A DNA stretch of 64,000 bases from an uncultured Eggerthella sp. Lineage in GTDB: Bacteria > Actinomycetota > Coriobacteriia > Coriobacteriales > Eggerthellaceae. The notes under the pieces are model-generated. The model had not been told where the DNA came from. It ran no database searches and was given only the letters and a program-made list of their open reading frames with translations. This document shows positions 52,446 through 62,583 of the stretch, one piece after another (the first letter of the stretch is position 1; every line of letters starts with the position of its first letter). The stretch spans positions 1 to 64,000 of the forward strand of contig UQML01000005.1 of assembly GCA_900542265.1 (NCBI GenBank). Direction: 5' to 3'. The translations under genes and the position numbers were made by a program.

Positions 52446-52487
52446 AAAAAGGGACACCAGCACGTTGCGATGTCCCCTGGTGTTTTA
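52446..52487 (-). terminator. Terminator after trxB with alternative stems
   Basis: Minus strand: ACACCAG / CTGGTGT, or GGGACA / TGTCCC followed by TTTTTC. The two stems share the TGT, so they exclude each other. Only the second has a terminator's U-run. Confidence 0.75.
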
Positions 52488-52503
52488 TCAGTGGTCTATT
52501 TTA

Positions 52504-53418
52504 TCACGATGCAACAAAGTTGACAGCAGCCTCTGCCGCCAGTGCACCATCTGCGGCGGCTGTCACCACTTGACGAAGCGGCGTCGTACGAACATCGCCT
52601 GCTACAAAAACGCCAGAAACTGACGTCGCACAGTCAGATTCAGCAATAACATAGCCATGCTCATCGCAGGCAACAAACCCATCGAGCCATTCGGTTTTTG
52701 GCTCAGTGCCAATAGCTACAAATAAAGCTGACGCAGGAATAACCGTTTCCTCTTCGGTGATGACATTGCGAATGGTCACGCTAGACAGCATGTCGTTTGT
52801 CTCACCAAAGCCTGCATAGACATTGTGCCAATGAATATGCACATTATCTTTATGCATAACGCGATCAACATATACCTGGTGAGCACGTAACTCATCGCGA
52901 CGATGAACGAGATGAACGGAGTTGCAAATATTGGAAAGATAAATTGCATCAGCACAAGCAGTATCTCCCCCACCTGCGATCACTACATCTTTATCTCTAA
53001 AGAAGTTTCCATCACACGTTGCGCAATATGATACTCCGCGTCCCTCAAGATGAAGAAGACCGGGATCGTCGATTTTGCGTGGCTGAGCACCGGTTGCAAT
53101 AATGACCGATCGCGTATCATGATTTCCTGAAGCAGTGACAACGGAAAACCCAGAAGAAGCATTTCCTTCAAGCTTCATAACAGCCTCTTGTACTATATGA
53201 ACACCAAAGCGCTCTGCTTGAGAGCGGAGCGCCATGGCAATCTCGAATCCATTGATTCCTTGAGGAAATCCAGGATAGTTTTCTAAATCATCGATAGAAG
53301 TAAGCTGACCACCAACAGTTAATGATTCAAAGAGCGTTGTATTCATGCCAGCACGTGCTGCATAAATTCCTGCAGTCAGTCCCGCTGGACCTCCACCCAC
53401 AATTGCAACATCTAACAT
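52504..53418 (-). CDS. trxB: Thioredoxin reductase
   Basis: 304 aa. FAD motif VGGGPAGLTAGIYAARAG, redox CATC at 132-135, NADPH motif GGGDTACADA, and C-terminal FVAGDVRTTPLRQVVTAA. It reduces TrxA, encoded 31 nt upstream, with NADPH. Standard bacterial low-Mr type. Confidence 0.96.
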   Translation of the reverse strand: MLDVAIVGGGPAGLTAGIYAARAGMNTTLFESLTVGGQLTSIDDLENYPGFPQGINGFEIAMALRSQAERFGVHIVQEAVMKLEGNASSGFSVVTASGNHDTRSVIIATGAQPRKIDDPGLLHLEGRGVSYCATCDGNFFRDKDVVIAGGGDTACADAIYLSNICNSVHLVHRRDELRAHQVYVDRVMHKDNVHIHWHNVYAGFGETNDMLSSVTIRNVITEEETVIPASALFVAIGTEPKTEWLDGFVACDEHGYVIAESDCATSVSGVFVAGDVRTTPLRQVVTAAADGALAAEAAVNFVAS

Positions 53419-53449
53419 TGAGCCTTCTTCTTTCTACACGCTATTTGCT

Positions 53450-53776
53450 TTATGCAGTTTGAACTGCTTTCTGAATAGCGTCAATCATCGTGTCTTTTGA
53501 TTGAACACCAATAAATTGCTGATAAGGCTGACCATCTTTAAAAATAATCATAGTTGGAACACTCATAACACGGTACTGAGCTGCAAGATCGCGGCACTGA
53601 TCAATATCAACCTTATAAACATGTGCCGCTGGTTCAACAGCCTCAGAGATCTCATCTAAAACAGGTGCCATCATCTTGCATGGTCCACACCATGTTGCGA
53701 AGAAATCGACTAATACTGGGTCGCTACTCTCAAGTACCATACCAGCAAATTGCGTTTCGGTAATTTCTGTTGCCAT
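53450..53776 (-). CDS. trxA: Thioredoxin
   Basis: 108 aa. Active site WCGPC (C30, C33), cis-Pro in MSVPTMIIF. It starts with MATEITETQF, ATG at 53776, AGGAGG eight to ten bases upstream. It forms a trxA-trxB operon. A perfect inverted repeat lies in the leader just before the ribosome-binding site. Confidence 0.96.
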   Translation of the reverse strand: MATEITETQFAGMVLESSDPVLVDFFATWCGPCKMMAPVLDEISEAVEPAAHVYKVDIDQCRDLAAQYRVMSVPTMIIFKDGQPYQQFIGVQSKDTMIDAIQKAVQTA

Positions 53777-53795
53777 CGTAATAACCTCCTACGTC

Positions 53796-53820
53796 ATATA
53801 CCTTTTCTGTAAAGGTATAT
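53796..53820 (-). promoter_or_regulatory. 10-bp inverted repeat in the trxA leader
   Basis: ATATACCTTT / AAAGGTATAT with a 5-nt loop, about 20 nt upstream of the trxA ATG. It may be a leader hairpin or an operator. A weak -10, TACAAT, is at about 53842-53847 on the minus strand. Confidence 0.5.
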
Positions 53821-53861
53821 TGTTTTCATCTCATGCCCTTATTGTAGGAGCCCCTAACACA

Positions 53862-53885
53862 AAGGAGCATCTTTCGATGCTCCTT
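53862..53885 (-). terminator. Terminator after thrS
   Basis: AAGGAGCATC / GATGCTCCTT 10-bp stem with a TTTC (minus GAAA) tetraloop, 56 nt after the thrS stop. The U-run is short (TTTG). Confidence 0.7.
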
Positions 53886-53941
53886 GAAATCGTGTTGTTA
53901 CTCTCCGTAAACAATTCCGTTTTCCGGCACGATATCTGGTT

Positions 53942-55855
53942 TTAGAGTGCTGCCTTTTTAATAACATCAAGCAGCTGATCAATGCTCCATTCACCTAAAT
54001 CGCCTTCGGAGCGATCACGAATAGAAACCGTGCCATTTTCAACTTCCTTGTCTCCAATAACACCCATGTACGGCACTTTTTCAGCTTGTGCTTTTGCAAT
54101 TTTTACACGCATTGGTTCATTCTGGGAATAAATCTCAACACGACCACCAGCTGCTGTAATCTTGCGTGCCAAATCTTTACAAGCATCCAAATGACGATCA
54201 GCCAAAGGAAGCAAAATGACCTGCACGGGAGCCAGCCATAAAGGTAACGCTCCAGCATAGTTTTCAATCAAAATGCCAAAGAAACGCTCAATCGAACCAA
54301 AAATGGCGCGATGAAGCATCCAAGGACGCTCTTCCGTATTGTCAGCAGTGCGATACGTAAGTTCAAAGCGCTCAGGGAAATTAAAATCTACCTGCACTGT
54401 TGAACATTGCCAGGTGCGCCCCAAAGCGTCCTTGACTTTTATGTCAATCTTTGGACCGTAAAAGGCTCCATCGCCCTCATTGATTTCATACTCAAGGCCA
54501 CGACGCTCACACGCTTGCTCGAGAGCATGCTGAGCATGTTCCCACATATCGTCAGAACCAATTGATTTATCAGGACGAGTAGAAATCTCAGCAGTGTATT
54601 CAAAGTCAAACGTCGACATGATGTGATCAACGAGATCAAGAATAGCAACTACTTCATCAACTACCTGATCACGCGTGCAAAAGACATGAGCATCATCTTG
54701 CGTAAAGCCACGTGCACGCAAAAGACCATGAACAGCACCCGAGAGCTCATGACGATAGACCGTACCAAACTCAAAGAGACGCAAAGGAAGATCACGATAT
54801 GAACGAATCTCATTGCGATAGATAAGTACATGACCAGGACAATTCATAGGCTTAACGCCGTATTCAGAAAGTCGAGGATTTGCTTCTGAACCTTCATTGA
54901 TATTAAAGAAGTACATGTTTTCGCCATAAAAATCATAATGGCCTGATGTCTTCCATACATCAGATTTATAAATATGGGGCGTGATAACTTCTTGGTAGCC
55001 ATTTGCATATAAGTCGCGACGAAGCCACTCTTGCAAAAGACGAATAACGCGAGCACCCTTTGGTGGATAGAGAGGAAGACCAACGCCGGCATCCTCATCA
55101 AGCATAAAAAGCCCCAGCTCTTTGCCAATTTTACGATGATCACGCTTTTCAGCCTCAGCAATATTTTCGAGATACTGATTAAGTTCTTTTTTAGAGAAAA
55201 ATGCCGTACCGTAAACACGCTGCAACATTTCACGATCAGAATCTCCACGCCAATAGGCACCAGCCAATTTAGTAAGTTTAAACGTTGGTAATACAGCAGC
55301 ACTTGGCAAATGTGGACCACGACAAAGATCAACAAAATCACCCAAGCGATAAATTGAGATTTCTTCGTCATCAGGAAGTTCGTCAATCAATTCAAGTTTA
55401 AGAGGCTGATCAGCAAACATCTCTTTTGCCTGCTCTTTGGTTACCACTTGACGAGTGAAAGGCTCTCCATCATGTACGATCTCGTTCATCCGCTCTTCAA
55501 TTTTTTCAAGATCCTCAGGCGTCAACGTATGATCCATACGAATGTCATAGTAAAAACCATTTTCGATTGATGGACCGATACCAAAATCAACGTGTCCATA
55601 CAAATCTTGTAATGCCTTTGCCATAACATGAGCCGCAGAGTGACGCAAAAGATCAAGCGCCTCAGGGCTCTTTTTAGTAATGATGGTAATAGTTTGTCCA
55701 TCAGAAAGCGGCGTAGTTAAATCAACCAACTTGCCATCAACAGTGCCTGCTAAAGCTGCTTTAGCAAGACCAGCACCAATAGCCTGTGCTGCATCAGCAA
55801 GCGTTGCACCTTCTTCTAAATTGAGTGTATTGCCATCAGGAAGAATAACGTTCAT
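53942..55855 (-). CDS. thrS: Threonyl-tRNA synthetase
   Basis: 638 aa from ATG 55855 with AGGA 9 nt before it. N-terminal TGS domain (MNVILPDGNTLNLEEGATL), editing domain with HSAAHVMAKAL, class II core with MNCPGH (zinc Cys), RVYGTAFF, motif 2 RHELSGAVHGLLRARGFTQDDAH, and the anticodon-binding domain. No T-box is visible in the short leader. Its own transcription unit. Confidence 0.97.
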   Translation of the reverse strand: MNVILPDGNTLNLEEGATLADAAQAIGAGLAKAALAGTVDGKLVDLTTPLSDGQTITIITKKSPEALDLLRHSAAHVMAKALQDLYGHVDFGIGPSIENGFYYDIRMDHTLTPEDLEKIEERMNEIVHDGEPFTRQVVTKEQAKEMFADQPLKLELIDELPDDEEISIYRLGDFVDLCRGPHLPSAAVLPTFKLTKLAGAYWRGDSDREMLQRVYGTAFFSKKELNQYLENIAEAEKRDHRKIGKELGLFMLDEDAGVGLPLYPPKGARVIRLLQEWLRRDLYANGYQEVITPHIYKSDVWKTSGHYDFYGENMYFFNINEGSEANPRLSEYGVKPMNCPGHVLIYRNEIRSYRDLPLRLFEFGTVYRHELSGAVHGLLRARGFTQDDAHVFCTRDQVVDEVVAILDLVDHIMSTFDFEYTAEISTRPDKSIGSDDMWEHAQHALEQACERRGLEYEINEGDGAFYGPKIDIKVKDALGRTWQCSTVQVDFNFPERFELTYRTADNTEERPWMLHRAIFGSIERFFGILIENYAGALPLWLAPVQVILLPLADRHLDACKDLARKITAAGGRVEIYSQNEPMRVKIAKAQAEKVPYMGVIGDKEVENGTVSIRDRSEGDLGEWSIDQLLDVIKKAAL

Positions 55856-55975
55856 GTAAGACATCCTTTCTTGTGCCGGGTGCGCACAAAGCACCTGCAC
55901 CTATCACGTATGAACTGTGTATCTTTATACTACAACCTAACACCCTAAATTCGGGCGCCAGAGTATGGTAGGTAG

Positions 55976-56404
55976 TTAAGCACGTGGTGGACGTATCTGA
56001 GTTGTACAGTAAGGGCAGATATCCCACGTTGGATTTAAGGCATGATGACATGTTGGACAAAGATTTTTCAAGCGCTGATGACAGTTGGGGCAAATCACAT
56101 AATCCGCTTCAATGGGATATCCACACTGTCCACACTCACCGTACTTGAGAAGTTCACGCCGCTTGAGTGCCACTTCAAGTTCTTGTTCATCCCTATCAAT
56201 CTCTAACAGTGGCGGACGCATCAAACAATACGCAATCACACCAGCAATAGGAATAAGTGCCACAACACCCCATAATTGCCATGTAGTTCCTCGACTCATC
56301 GCATCCCTTATAACCCATACAACTGAGAGCACATACAGCGCAATAACAATAATAAGAAGAATGATGAGAGCTGCTTGCAACTCGGGAGTCCACAATTGAG
56401 ACAT
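55976..56404 (-). CDS. Membrane protein with double zinc ribbon
   Basis: 142 aa. Two hydrophobic segments (about 10-32 and 44-62) with TTWQLWGV between, then a charged helix. Four CxxC knuckles follow (CGQCG, CPNC, CPTC, CPYC), two zinc ribbons facing the cytosol. The pattern is a double zinc ribbon (DZR). It has 23 nt to valS and so is co-transcribed downstream of it. No function assigned; similar proteins serve as membrane-tethered adaptors. Inference only. Confidence 0.8.
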   Translation of the reverse strand: MSQLWTPELQAALIILLIIVIALYVLSVVWVIRDAMSRGTTWQLWGVVALIPIAGVIAYCLMRPPLLEIDRDEQELEVALKRRELLKYGECGQCGYPIEADYVICPNCHQRLKNLCPTCHHALNPTWDICPYCTTQIRPPRA

Positions 56405-56427
56405 AACTTGATACCTTTTACTATTCC

Positions 56428-59091
56428 TTAATCATCCATTTCAGCGAGCTGAGCCTTAAGCCTCTCACTTTGTTGCGTAAATTCAGCAAGCTTAACCTTA
56501 TCCTTTTCAATTACTTCAGGCGCAGCTTTTGACAAAAAGCCAGGATTGTTGAGCTTCTTTTCAAACTTAACTCGATCCTTTTCCACCGCCGCAATTTGCT
56601 TTTCTAAGCGAGCGCGTTCCGCTGCAAAATCAACAAGACCTGATAAGAGAATATATACCTCGAGTCCCTCAGCAAGCACCACCGCCGACTCGTTGGGCTT
56701 TTCAGCATCTTGTGCTGCTTTGACAATCTCGACATTAGCCAAAGCACAGATAAGGGTTTGTTGCGCCTCAAAATCAACCAGCGCTGTTTCACTTTCCGCT
56801 TTTACCACAAGCGACAAAGAAACCTTAGGTGATATACCATAGCGCGCACGAGCAGAACGAACACCGCCAACTGATTGGGTAACCATAGTAATAACACGTT
56901 CGGCTTCTGGATTGATATAACAAGCAAGCTCTTCTGCACTCGGCCATGGTGTCATCATAAGCATTTCATGCTTGTCTTCAACAGGAAGTTCATCGTAAAT
57001 CTGCTCAGTTACAAATGGCATGATGGGGTGTAAAAGACGTAACGCCTGATCAAGCACGAACACTAAATTACGTTGACAGACAAGTTTGTCTTCTCCCCCT
57101 GCATTAAGACGTGGTTTAGAAAGTTCAATATACCAATCGCAAAACTCATTCCAAAAGAAAGCATAAAGTTCGCGTGTGATAACACCAAATTCAAATTCTT
57201 TAAACGCAAGATCAAGTTTTTCTACCAAGCGAGCCAAACGTGAAAAAATCCATTGGTCTGCAGGTGTGCGTGGATCAGGAGCACCCGGTGTGTAGTCCCC
57301 ATCTAAATACATCATGACAAAGCGTGCAGCATTGCGAATCTTATTGGCAAAATTGCGCGATGACTCAAGCTTGGCTTCATTAAACTTCAAGTCTTGCGCT
57401 CCCGTAACCTGCATCAAGAGACCAAAGCGCATACCATCAGCGCCATAATCCTCCATGAGCTTTACTGGATCAACACCATTACCACGACTCTTAGACATGG
57501 GTTTGCCATCAGCAGCCATAACGGTTGGATGAATAATAACATCCGTAAAAGGAATCTTGCCGGTGCAATAGAGCGACGACATCACCATACGCGCTACCCA
57601 AAGACCCATAATGTCTCGAGCCGTTGAAAGCACCTGCGTAGGATAGGTTTTCATGAGGCTATCATGATCAACTTCGGGCCACCCTTGTGTTGCAAACGGC
57701 CAAAGTTGAGAAGAGAACCAGGTGTCAAGAACATCCTCATCTTGACGCACAGGCTTGCCGCAAACGGGACATACCTCAACATCTTCAAGACAGGCATCTT
57801 CCCAACCACAGGAATCGCAATAAAACATAGGGATGCGATGACCCCACCAAAGTTGACGAGAAATACACCAGTCCTTGAGATTTTCCATCCAATCTAAATA
57901 AACATGCTTCCAGCGATCAGGATGGAAGGTAATCTCTCCCTCTTCTACCACACGAGCTGCTTCTTTTTTCAAACGATCAACCGCAACAAACCATTGTTCG
58001 GAAAGCCATGGCTCAAGCTTAGTATGACAGCGATAGCACGTCATAACTGAATGGTCATGCTCTTCAACATGATCTAAAAGTCCTAAGCGTTCAAATTCTT
58101 CCACAACGGCCTCACGCGCTTCATCACGCGTCATACCAGAGAACTTGCCATACCCCTCAACAACTACTGCGTGTTCATCAAAGATATTAATCTGTTCAAG
58201 ATCATTGCGTTGACCCATCGCATAGTCATTAGGATCATGCGCAGGCGTAGTTTTTACCGCACCAGTGCCAAATTCTGAATCAACGTAATAATCGGCAAAA
58301 ATAGGAATTTCGCGTCCCACAATTGGCAGTGTTACTGTTTTACCAACTAAGTTCTTATAACGCTCGTCTTTAGGACTTACCGCAACACCCGTATCTCCAA
58401 GCATGGTCTCAGGACGCGTCGTTGCAACCACAAGATACTCAATTCCGTCAACAGGCTCAGTAAGTGGATAGCGCAAATACCACAAATGACCTTTTTCATC
58501 CACATACTCTGCCTCATCATCAGCGATAGCAGTCGTACATGAAGGGCACCAGTTAACAATACGGCGCCCCTTATAAATCAGGCCATCATGATACCAATCG
58601 CAAAACACCTTACGTACTGCAAGGGCATATTCAGGCGAAAGCGTAAACTTTTCATCCGAGTAGTCGCACGAGCAGCCCATAGAGGCGATCTGGTTAACAA
58701 TGGTATTACCATACTCTTCACGCCACTCGTAGCATGCTTCCAAAAAAGCCTCACGACCAATTTGAAGACGAGAAATCCCCTCTTCAGCAAGCTTTTTATC
58801 CACTTTAGTCTGCGTTGCAATACCAGCATGATCAGTACCCAAAATCCAACGCGTTTGATAACCCTGCATACGGGCATGACGAATACAGGTATCTTGAATA
58901 GTGTCATTAAGAGCATGCCCCATGTGCAACATACCCGTTACGTTTGGTGGCGGAATAACAATAGTGTATGACTCATCGCCATATTTACCAAAACCATGCG
59001 TACGAGCAAAATTACCCGATGCCTTCCATGCTTCAAAAAGAGGCTTTTCCCATTCAGTATAAGGAATCTGTTCTTTTTTCTTGTCCGCCAT
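56428..59091 (-). CDS. valS: Valyl-tRNA synthetase
   Basis: 887 aa. HIGH in PPPNVTGMLHMGHAL, KMSKS in GKPMSKSRGNGVDP, editing domain with TTRPETMLGDTGVAV, and a C-terminal coiled-coil arm (ARLEKQIAAVEKDRVKFEKK). It charges tRNA-Val and edits Thr. No T-box is visible in the 85-nt gap upstream. Confidence 0.97.
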   Translation of the reverse strand: MADKKKEQIPYTEWEKPLFEAWKASGNFARTHGFGKYGDESYTIVIPPPNVTGMLHMGHALNDTIQDTCIRHARMQGYQTRWILGTDHAGIATQTKVDKKLAEEGISRLQIGREAFLEACYEWREEYGNTIVNQIASMGCSCDYSDEKFTLSPEYALAVRKVFCDWYHDGLIYKGRRIVNWCPSCTTAIADDEAEYVDEKGHLWYLRYPLTEPVDGIEYLVVATTRPETMLGDTGVAVSPKDERYKNLVGKTVTLPIVGREIPIFADYYVDSEFGTGAVKTTPAHDPNDYAMGQRNDLEQINIFDEHAVVVEGYGKFSGMTRDEAREAVVEEFERLGLLDHVEEHDHSVMTCYRCHTKLEPWLSEQWFVAVDRLKKEAARVVEEGEITFHPDRWKHVYLDWMENLKDWCISRQLWWGHRIPMFYCDSCGWEDACLEDVEVCPVCGKPVRQDEDVLDTWFSSQLWPFATQGWPEVDHDSLMKTYPTQVLSTARDIMGLWVARMVMSSLYCTGKIPFTDVIIHPTVMAADGKPMSKSRGNGVDPVKLMEDYGADGMRFGLLMQVTGAQDLKFNEAKLESSRNFANKIRNAARFVMMYLDGDYTPGAPDPRTPADQWIFSRLARLVEKLDLAFKEFEFGVITRELYAFFWNEFCDWYIELSKPRLNAGGEDKLVCQRNLVFVLDQALRLLHPIMPFVTEQIYDELPVEDKHEMLMMTPWPSAEELACYINPEAERVITMVTQSVGGVRSARARYGISPKVSLSLVVKAESETALVDFEAQQTLICALANVEIVKAAQDAEKPNESAVVLAEGLEVYILLSGLVDFAAERARLEKQIAAVEKDRVKFEKKLNNPGFLSKAAPEVIEKDKVKLAEFTQQSERLKAQLAEMDD

Positions 59092-59176
59092 GAATCTAAT
59101 CCTTTGTTTCTCTTACGGTGTAGGCACTTACCAGGTTTTTAAGCGATGAGTCACTTCAAAGGTAACCATAAAACCT

Positions 59177-60511
59177 TTATGAAACCACGCAAATCTCAGG
59201 TGTGGTTTCTCCTTCAATATCACTTTTCCTAATCACAACACGCGTTGGCTCGTGATATTCAGGGAGGTTATACATAATATCTTGTAATGCAGACTCGCAA
59301 ATACTACGCAGACCACGAGCACCTGTTTGATGTTCAATAGCAGCTTCCGCGATTGCCTCGAGAGCCTCTTGTTCAAAAATAAGCTCAGAATCCTCGAACG
59401 CAAACATGCGCTTATATTGTTTTACAAGCGCATTTTTTGGCTCGGTTAAAATACGCACCAAATCCTCTTTTGATAATTCTGATAATGAGGTAATGACAGG
59501 AATACGCCCAACAAATTCGGGGATCATGCCAAATTTATGCAAATCCTCAGGAAGAACGTGACGTAGCAATTCTTGATCTGCCTCACGCCTAGATTCTGGC
59601 ATATCAGAATTAAAACCAATATTGGTAGTTCCCACACGCTGCGCAATGATCTCAGGAAGTCCTACAAAAGCACCACCCAAAATAAATAAGATATTGTCGG
59701 TATTGATAGGAATTAATTCTTGCTGAGGATGCTTACGGCCTCCTTGAGGAGGAACAGATGCATCGCATCCTTCAACAATCTTTAAAAGTGCTTGCTGCAC
59801 TCCTTCACCCGATACATCGCGAGTAATTGAGAGATTTTCTGCTTTGCGAGCAATCTTGTCAATCTCGTCAATATAGATAATACCTATTTCTGCACGAGAA
59901 ACATCAAAATCTGCAGCGGTAATTAACTTAAGCAAGATGTTTTCAACATCTTCACCTACATATCCCGCTTCCGTAAGTGTTGTTGCATCAGCAATAGCAA
60001 ACGGAACCTGCAAGGTACGCGCCAATGTCTGAGCAAGGAGCGTTTTACCAGAACCAGTTGGCCCTAAAAGCAAAATATTACTCTTAGCAAGCTCAACGTC
60101 ATTTTCATCAGCAGATTCGCCTAAACTAATGCGCTTGTAATGGTTGTATACAGCCACTGCAAGTGCTTTTTTTGCTTCATCTTGACCAACAACATGCTCT
60201 GACAACTGTGCGTATAGCTCATGAGGTGTCGGAAGATGCTCAATTAAGGGCTCGTTTGGCTTTGCTTGAGCTTCGTGCAGCATATCAAGCTCCTGATGAG
60301 TTTTAGAAATTGAGTTCAGAGCGTCTGACTCAAGACCTCTGAAGGATAAATCAGTAAGCATTGCTTCTGCGCAAACAGAAACGCACTCATCACAGATATA
60401 AATTCCATTAGGTCCTGAAATCATGGCATTTACTTGATCGGGCGTTTGCCCACAAAAGGCACAGCGAATAGCACCCGTGCTATTCGCTGCATCATGAGAG
60501 TTATCTGTCAT
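59177..60511 (-). CDS. clpX: ClpX, ATP-binding subunit of ClpXP protease
   Basis: 444 aa. N-terminal zinc domain CAFCGQ...CDECVSVC, Walker A LLGPTGSGKTLLAQTLA, pore loop GYVGED, Walker B YIDEIDKIAR, and IGF loop (NIGFNSD) for docking on ClpP. A 19-nt gap after clpP suggests one operon tig-clpP-clpX. Slightly longer between the zinc domain and AAA core than E. coli ClpX. Confidence 0.97.
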   Translation of the reverse strand: MTDNSHDAANSTGAIRCAFCGQTPDQVNAMISGPNGIYICDECVSVCAEAMLTDLSFRGLESDALNSISKTHQELDMLHEAQAKPNEPLIEHLPTPHELYAQLSEHVVGQDEAKKALAVAVYNHYKRISLGESADENDVELAKSNILLLGPTGSGKTLLAQTLARTLQVPFAIADATTLTEAGYVGEDVENILLKLITAADFDVSRAEIGIIYIDEIDKIARKAENLSITRDVSGEGVQQALLKIVEGCDASVPPQGGRKHPQQELIPINTDNILFILGGAFVGLPEIIAQRVGTTNIGFNSDMPESRREADQELLRHVLPEDLHKFGMIPEFVGRIPVITSLSELSKEDLVRILTEPKNALVKQYKRMFAFEDSELIFEQEALEAIAEAAIEHQTGARGLRSICESALQDIMYNLPEYHEPTRVVIRKSDIEGETTPEICVVS

Positions 60512-60530
60512 TGATTACTCCAAAATCTAA

Positions 60531-61151
60531 TTAGTCATTTGAAAAACGTGAAGACACAACCTTGTCAACAAGTCCATAAGCACATGCTTCTTCAGCGCTC
60601 ATCCAATTGTCTCGTTCAGAATCAGCATGAATGCGCTCAATTGGTTGACCAGTATGGTGAGCAATAATACCCTCCAAACGATCACGCGTTTTGCGCATTT
60701 CGTTAGCTACAATTTCAAAGTCAGTCTGCTGCGTACGCTCCCCTGTAGCACCCATAGGCTGATGGATCATAACCTGAGCATTGGGAAGAATAATGCGCTT
60801 ACCGTTAGCGCCACCGCAGAGCAAAACTGATGCCATAGATGCTGCAAGACCCATACAAATAGTAGAAACATCACATTTAATGTATTGCATAGTGTCATAG
60901 ATTGCCAGGCCTGCAGAAACAGACCCTCCTGGTGAATTGATATATAAAGCAATATCCTTGTCTGGATCAGCACTCTCAAGATGAAGAAGCTGAGCAACAA
61001 CAGTGTTTGCTACCGCATCATCAATAGGCTCACCCAAGAAAACAATACGTTCGTTGAGCAAACGAGAATAGATGTCGTAGCTGCGTTCTCCGCGAGGAGA
61101 CTGTTCAATTACGTAGGGAATCAATGCATCCTTAGTTTTTTGATAAGACAT
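60531..61151 (-). CDS. clpP: ClpP, proteolytic subunit
   Basis: 206 aa. Ser105 in GLAASMAS, His130 in VMIHQP, Asp177 in ADSERD form the triad. N-terminal processing-type MSYQKTKDALIPYVIEQ. Only one clpP is seen; many actinobacteria have two, and a second is not here. Set between tig and clpX. Confidence 0.97.
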   Translation of the reverse strand: MSYQKTKDALIPYVIEQSPRGERSYDIYSRLLNERIVFLGEPIDDAVANTVVAQLLHLESADPDKDIALYINSPGGSVSAGLAIYDTMQYIKCDVSTICMGLAASMASVLLCGGANGKRIILPNAQVMIHQPMGATGERTQQTDFEIVANEMRKTRDRLEGIIAHHTGQPIERIHADSERDNWMSAEEACAYGLVDKVVSSRFSND

Positions 61152-61207
61152 AAAGGTAACCTCGCTTTATGCAGTTAATGTTCCTAAAGAGAATGCTTAA
61201 ATACTAC

Positions 61208-62542
61208 TTACTCAGCATCTTTAGGTGCAACTGCAGATTCTTCAATAATAGTTACATTGGCTTTCTCAGCAATATCTTTGAGAGCCTTGCTGCGCTTAAT
61301 GCCTTCGCGAATCATAGGAATGCGGCCGGTTTCACGCCATTCAGCTTCAACTTTTGCAGGATCATCAAGATTTGCCTTCTCAAATTCTTGAGTAACCTCT
61401 TCTGGCGTTGCCTCAATATTGAAATGGCGAGCCCAAGCGTCTAATGCCATATCCTGGCGCACAGTATCAGCTGCTTGCTTTTTGATATCTTCTTTCAATT
61501 GTTCAGCAGTAATACCCGCTTGCTGCAAGAAAGCATCATAGCTCTGTCCTGCTTGATTGAGTTGACGGAATAAGTCTTGTAAGAGATTTGCTTCTTCACG
61601 CTCAGTGATGGTAGAAGGCATCTCGTCGGTTACGCGCTGAGCAAGGGCAAACAAGCATTCGTTTTCCTTACGACGAGGAGCAGCGGATTCCTTTTGAGTT
61701 GCAATCTGCTCACCAACAAGAGCACGAAGTGCAGCCATATCATCAAAACCGAGATTCTTAGCGAACTCATCATTAGCCTCAGGCAAAACGGTCTTTTTAA
61801 TTGAGTCAATCTTGACATCAAAATGATAGACGCCCTTGTCAATACCAAAACTTTGAGACAAAAGTGAAGACTGACCAGCCATGTCGAGGTCGAAGGATTT
61901 CTCATCACCCTTCTTAAGGCCGATCAATTCTGCGTCAAATGATGCAGGATAGAGGTTTTGACCTAATTGATAGAGTCGGGACTCACAAGAAAGTGCTGAG
62001 ACGATCTCACCCTCAGGATCAGTAACATCCATGGAAAGCTCTACAAACTGATCTTTTTTGATCTTGGTGTTTGCATTAGCATCTTTGTATTCCATGTAAT
62101 AATTACGGAACTCATCAACACCTGAGTCGATTTCTTCCTCAGTTGCTTCTGTAGAAGGAACTTCAACGTCAACAGGATCGTAGCTAGTAAGTTCAACTTG
62201 AGGCTTTACGGTAATAGTTGCGGTAAAGGTCAAATCCTTGCCTTCAACTGCCTCAGCATCAGAAAACTCTGCCTTAAATAAAGGAACGAGATCATTCTCA
62301 TCCAAAATTTGAGGATAGGCAGTGTTGACTAAGTCTTCAGCAACCGTTGCCATAACAGAATCTTTGCCCAGCATGTTATCAATCACAGGACGAGGTGCTT
62401 TACCGGGACGAAAACCAGGAAACTTATAACGCTTAGCAAAGTCTTTATATGTACGCTTGATTTGCGCATCAACATCAGCTGCAGGAATAGTGCAAGTGAT
62501 TTTAAGTTGATTATCCTCGAGTGCCTCTACTGTGCTGTTCAC
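61208..62542 (-). CDS. tig: Trigger factor
   Basis: 444 aa from a GTG at 62542 with AAGGAG 6 nt upstream. A longer frame to 62626 runs into the tRNA-Leu gene and is false. Ribosome-binding signature GFRPGKAPR, FKBP-like PPIase domain (about 165-250) and C-terminal chaperone arms. It binds nascent chains at the exit tunnel. Followed by clpP-clpX as in most bacteria. The tRNA-Leu 41 nt upstream is on the same strand. Confidence 0.96.
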   Translation of the reverse strand: MNSTVEALEDNQLKITCTIPAADVDAQIKRTYKDFAKRYKFPGFRPGKAPRPVIDNMLGKDSVMATVAEDLVNTAYPQILDENDLVPLFKAEFSDAEAVEGKDLTFTATITVKPQVELTSYDPVDVEVPSTEATEEEIDSGVDEFRNYYMEYKDANANTKIKKDQFVELSMDVTDPEGEIVSALSCESRLYQLGQNLYPASFDAELIGLKKGDEKSFDLDMAGQSSLLSQSFGIDKGVYHFDVKIDSIKKTVLPEANDEFAKNLGFDDMAALRALVGEQIATQKESAAPRRKENECLFALAQRVTDEMPSTITEREEANLLQDLFRQLNQAGQSYDAFLQQAGITAEQLKEDIKKQAADTVRQDMALDAWARHFNIEATPEEVTQEFEKANLDDPAKVEAEWRETGRIPMIREGIKRSKALKDIAEKANVTIIEESAVAPKDAE

Positions 62543-62583
62543 AAAATTCTCCTTCTTAGGGTGATCATGTTCTGAAATGAAAC

